From Bacilli bacterium (GTDB taxonomy: Bacteria > Bacillota_I > Bacilli_A > RFN20 > CAG-826): a stretch of 16,321 nucleotides of DNA. The notes beneath the pieces were generated by a model. That model had not been told where the DNA came from and made no database searches. It worked only from the letters and a program-made list of their open reading frames with translations. Of this stretch, positions 15,389 to 16,321 are shown piece after piece (the first letter of the stretch is position 1; each line of letters begins with the position of its first letter). The DNA is taken from positions 1-16,321 of the forward strand of contig JAKSVY010000035.1 in NCBI GenBank assembly GCA_024413875.1. Direction: 5' to 3'. A program made the position numbers and the translations under genes.

Positions 15389-16192
15389 ATGAAAACAATA
15401 CACGACCAACACGTTCACACCCATTATTCAAAAGATTCAGAAGCCGATATTGGCGAATATATTAATAGAGCAATAGAATTAGGTTGTTCTTATTTTGTTG
15501 TTACTGATCATCTTGACTATGATTTAGCGGGTGAGGGTGATGATTGGATTGCAGACTATAAAACCCAAGCTGAGGAATTAAATAAATATAAAGAACAATA
15601 TAAAGATAAGATTACAATTCTCCAAGGAATTGAAATTGGTTTCAAAAGAACTTATTTACCACAAATCCATGATGTCATGAATATGCTTGATTATGATGTT
15701 TATAATTTAAGTATCCATGACTATAAGGATATGGATTTTTATAAGGCTAAACCATTTGTCTTATATGGTGTTAACTCAATGATTAACCTATATTTGGATT
15801 TATATTATGATGCAATTACATCTGGCATTGAATATGACGTAGTTACACATATTGACTACGCGTTCGCGACCGCATTGAAGATTGATCCAAAATTACAATT
15901 CTCTCATCATGACGCGAAATTAAGAGTGTTGTTCCAAGAAATTATTAAACAAGGAAAAACACTTGAGTTAAATACCAAGGTTCAAGAAAAAGTAAATAAT
16001 GTTGAACATGCGAAATATATTCTTGGGCTTTATTATTCATTAGGCGGTAGGGATATTACAATTTCTAGTGACGCTCATACGGTTGATAGATATTTATCTA
16101 GCTTTGAAACTTATAAAGATATCGCTAAAGAAATAGGATTTGATCATCTTTGTTATTTCATTAAACACAAAAAATATTATTTCGATATTTAA
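15389..16192 (+). CDS. PHP-family phosphoesterase, histidinol-phosphatase (HisK)-like
   Basis: This 267-residue cytoplasmic metal-dependent phosphoesterase is of the polymerase-and-histidinol-phosphatase family. All usual metal-site motifs are present: D6-x-H8-x-H10-T, T39-D40-H41, E82 in G-I-E-I-G, H110 in S-I-H, H154 in T-H-I-D, and D228-x-H230 in S-S-D-A-H. Length fits HisK-type histidinol-phosphatases (about 260-280), which release phosphate from histidinol phosphate. However, no other histidine-synthesis gene is nearby, and many PHP proteins of this class act on other phosphate esters, so the substrate is open. It has its own promoter divergent from the AbrB-type gene, with the ATG at the expected transcript start, and its own terminator. 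Confidence 0.87.
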   Translation: MKTIHDQHVHTHYSKDSEADIGEYINRAIELGCSYFVVTDHLDYDLAGEGDDWIADYKTQAEELNKYKEQYKDKITILQGIEIGFKRTYLPQIHDVMNMLDYDVYNLSIHDYKDMDFYKAKPFVLYGVNSMINLYLDLYYDAITSGIEYDVVTHIDYAFATALKIDPKLQFSHHDAKLRVLFQEIIKQGKTLELNTKVQEKVNNVEHAKYILGLYYSLGGRDITISSDAHTVDRYLSSFETYKDIAKEIGFDHLCYFIKHKKYYFDI

Positions 16193-16194
16193 TT

Positions 16195-16218
16195 AAGGCC
16201 ATCATTCGATGGCTTTTT
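16195..16218 (+). terminator. intrinsic terminator after the PHP gene
   Basis: AAGGCCATC (16195-16203) pairs with GATGGCTTT (16208-16216), with one G-T wobble and an ATTC loop, and runs into T's to 16218. Confidence 0.85.
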
Positions 16219-16219
16219 A

Positions 16220-16280
16220 AATAGCTAATATATTAACCAAAACCAAGTAAAATAAGAACAAATAGTTAATATATTAACCA
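16220..16280. promoter_or_regulatory. two direct copies of a 20-bp AT-rich palindromic repeat (operator candidate)
   Basis: AATAGYTAATATATTAACCA occurs at 16220-16239 and 16261-16280, 41 bp apart, differing at one base (C or T). The second copy contains a perfect 14-bp palindrome GTTAATATATTAAC (16265-16278). They precede a possible -35 box near the window edge and probably bind a regulator of a gene beyond the window. Confidence 0.55.
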
Positions 16281-16311
16281 CGAAAAAATTCAAAAATGAA
16301 TCCAAAAATTT

Positions 16312-16317
16312 TTGACT
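16312..16317 (+). promoter_or_regulatory. possible -35 box at the window edge
   Basis: TTGACT matches the -35 consensus at five of six bases. The -10 position would fall outside the window. It overlaps a 12-bp palindrome CAAAAATTTTTG (16303-16314). Confidence 0.35.
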
Positions 16318-16321
16318 CTTA

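Noticed and set aside
15389..16192. Part of a histidine biosynthesis operon
   Set aside because: The gene stands alone with its own promoter and terminator, and no other his gene is near.
1..16321. Mycoplasma-type code (TGA as tryptophan)
   Set aside because: All long frames are complete without reading TGA, and the tryptophans in conserved motifs are TGG.

Overview
The window comes from an AT-rich, Gram-positive-type bacterium. It has many lipobox lipoproteins, AGGAGG ribosome binding sites and U-tract hairpin terminators, and no outer-membrane features. It uses the standard code: every recognisable tryptophan is TGG. All 14 visible stop codons are TAA (12) or TAG (2), never TGA. The best guess is an uncultured, possibly gut-living, low-GC Bacilli/Erysipelotrichia-like lineage near the Mollicutes. 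This placement rests on style of sequence only.

Region 1 (1-6516, + strand) is the tail of a carbohydrate-uptake operon. It holds the end of an upstream gene (probably a MalF-type permease), a MalG-type sugar ABC permease, a 981-residue secreted Ig-like/lectin-like protein, a DUF4838 lipoprotein (family related to GH67 alpha-glucuronidases) and a Big_2 lipoprotein. The spacers are 3-17 bp and a two-tier hairpin terminator closes the operon. The logical reading is surface capture or trimming of a complex glycan followed by import.

Region 2 (6606-9253, + strand) is a compact four-gene operon: a short MalK/MsmX-like ATPase without the C-terminal regulatory domain, a two-TM protein, a membrane-anchored protein that looks like a shrunken solute-binding protein, and a YesL/DUF624-like membrane protein. 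The -10 box lies 7 nt before the first ATG and there is no Shine-Dalgarno sequence, so the transcript is probably leaderless. I do not recognise this combination as a named system.

Region 3 (9486-12855, + strand) encodes a 935-residue cell-surface protein with four related beta-type modules, three exact 195-bp (65-residue) helical repeats and a C-terminal membrane anchor without LPXTG. A small lipoprotein gene is translationally coupled behind it. Region 4 (13037-14920, + strand) encodes a 627-residue lipoprotein with WG-repeat-like sequence. Three lipoproteins in the window share the same mature N-terminus, CGGKSS.

Region 5 (14921-16321) has a bidirectional terminator, a minus-strand AbrB-type regulator whose transcription start falls inside an 18-bp perfect palindrome (probable self-operator), and a divergent PHP-family (HisK-like) phosphoesterase gene, also apparently leaderless. 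After its terminator come two copies of a 20-bp AT-rich palindromic repeat 41 bp apart and a possible -35 box at the window edge, which suggests a regulated promoter for a gene beyond the window. No tRNA, rRNA, CRISPR array or insertion sequence was seen.
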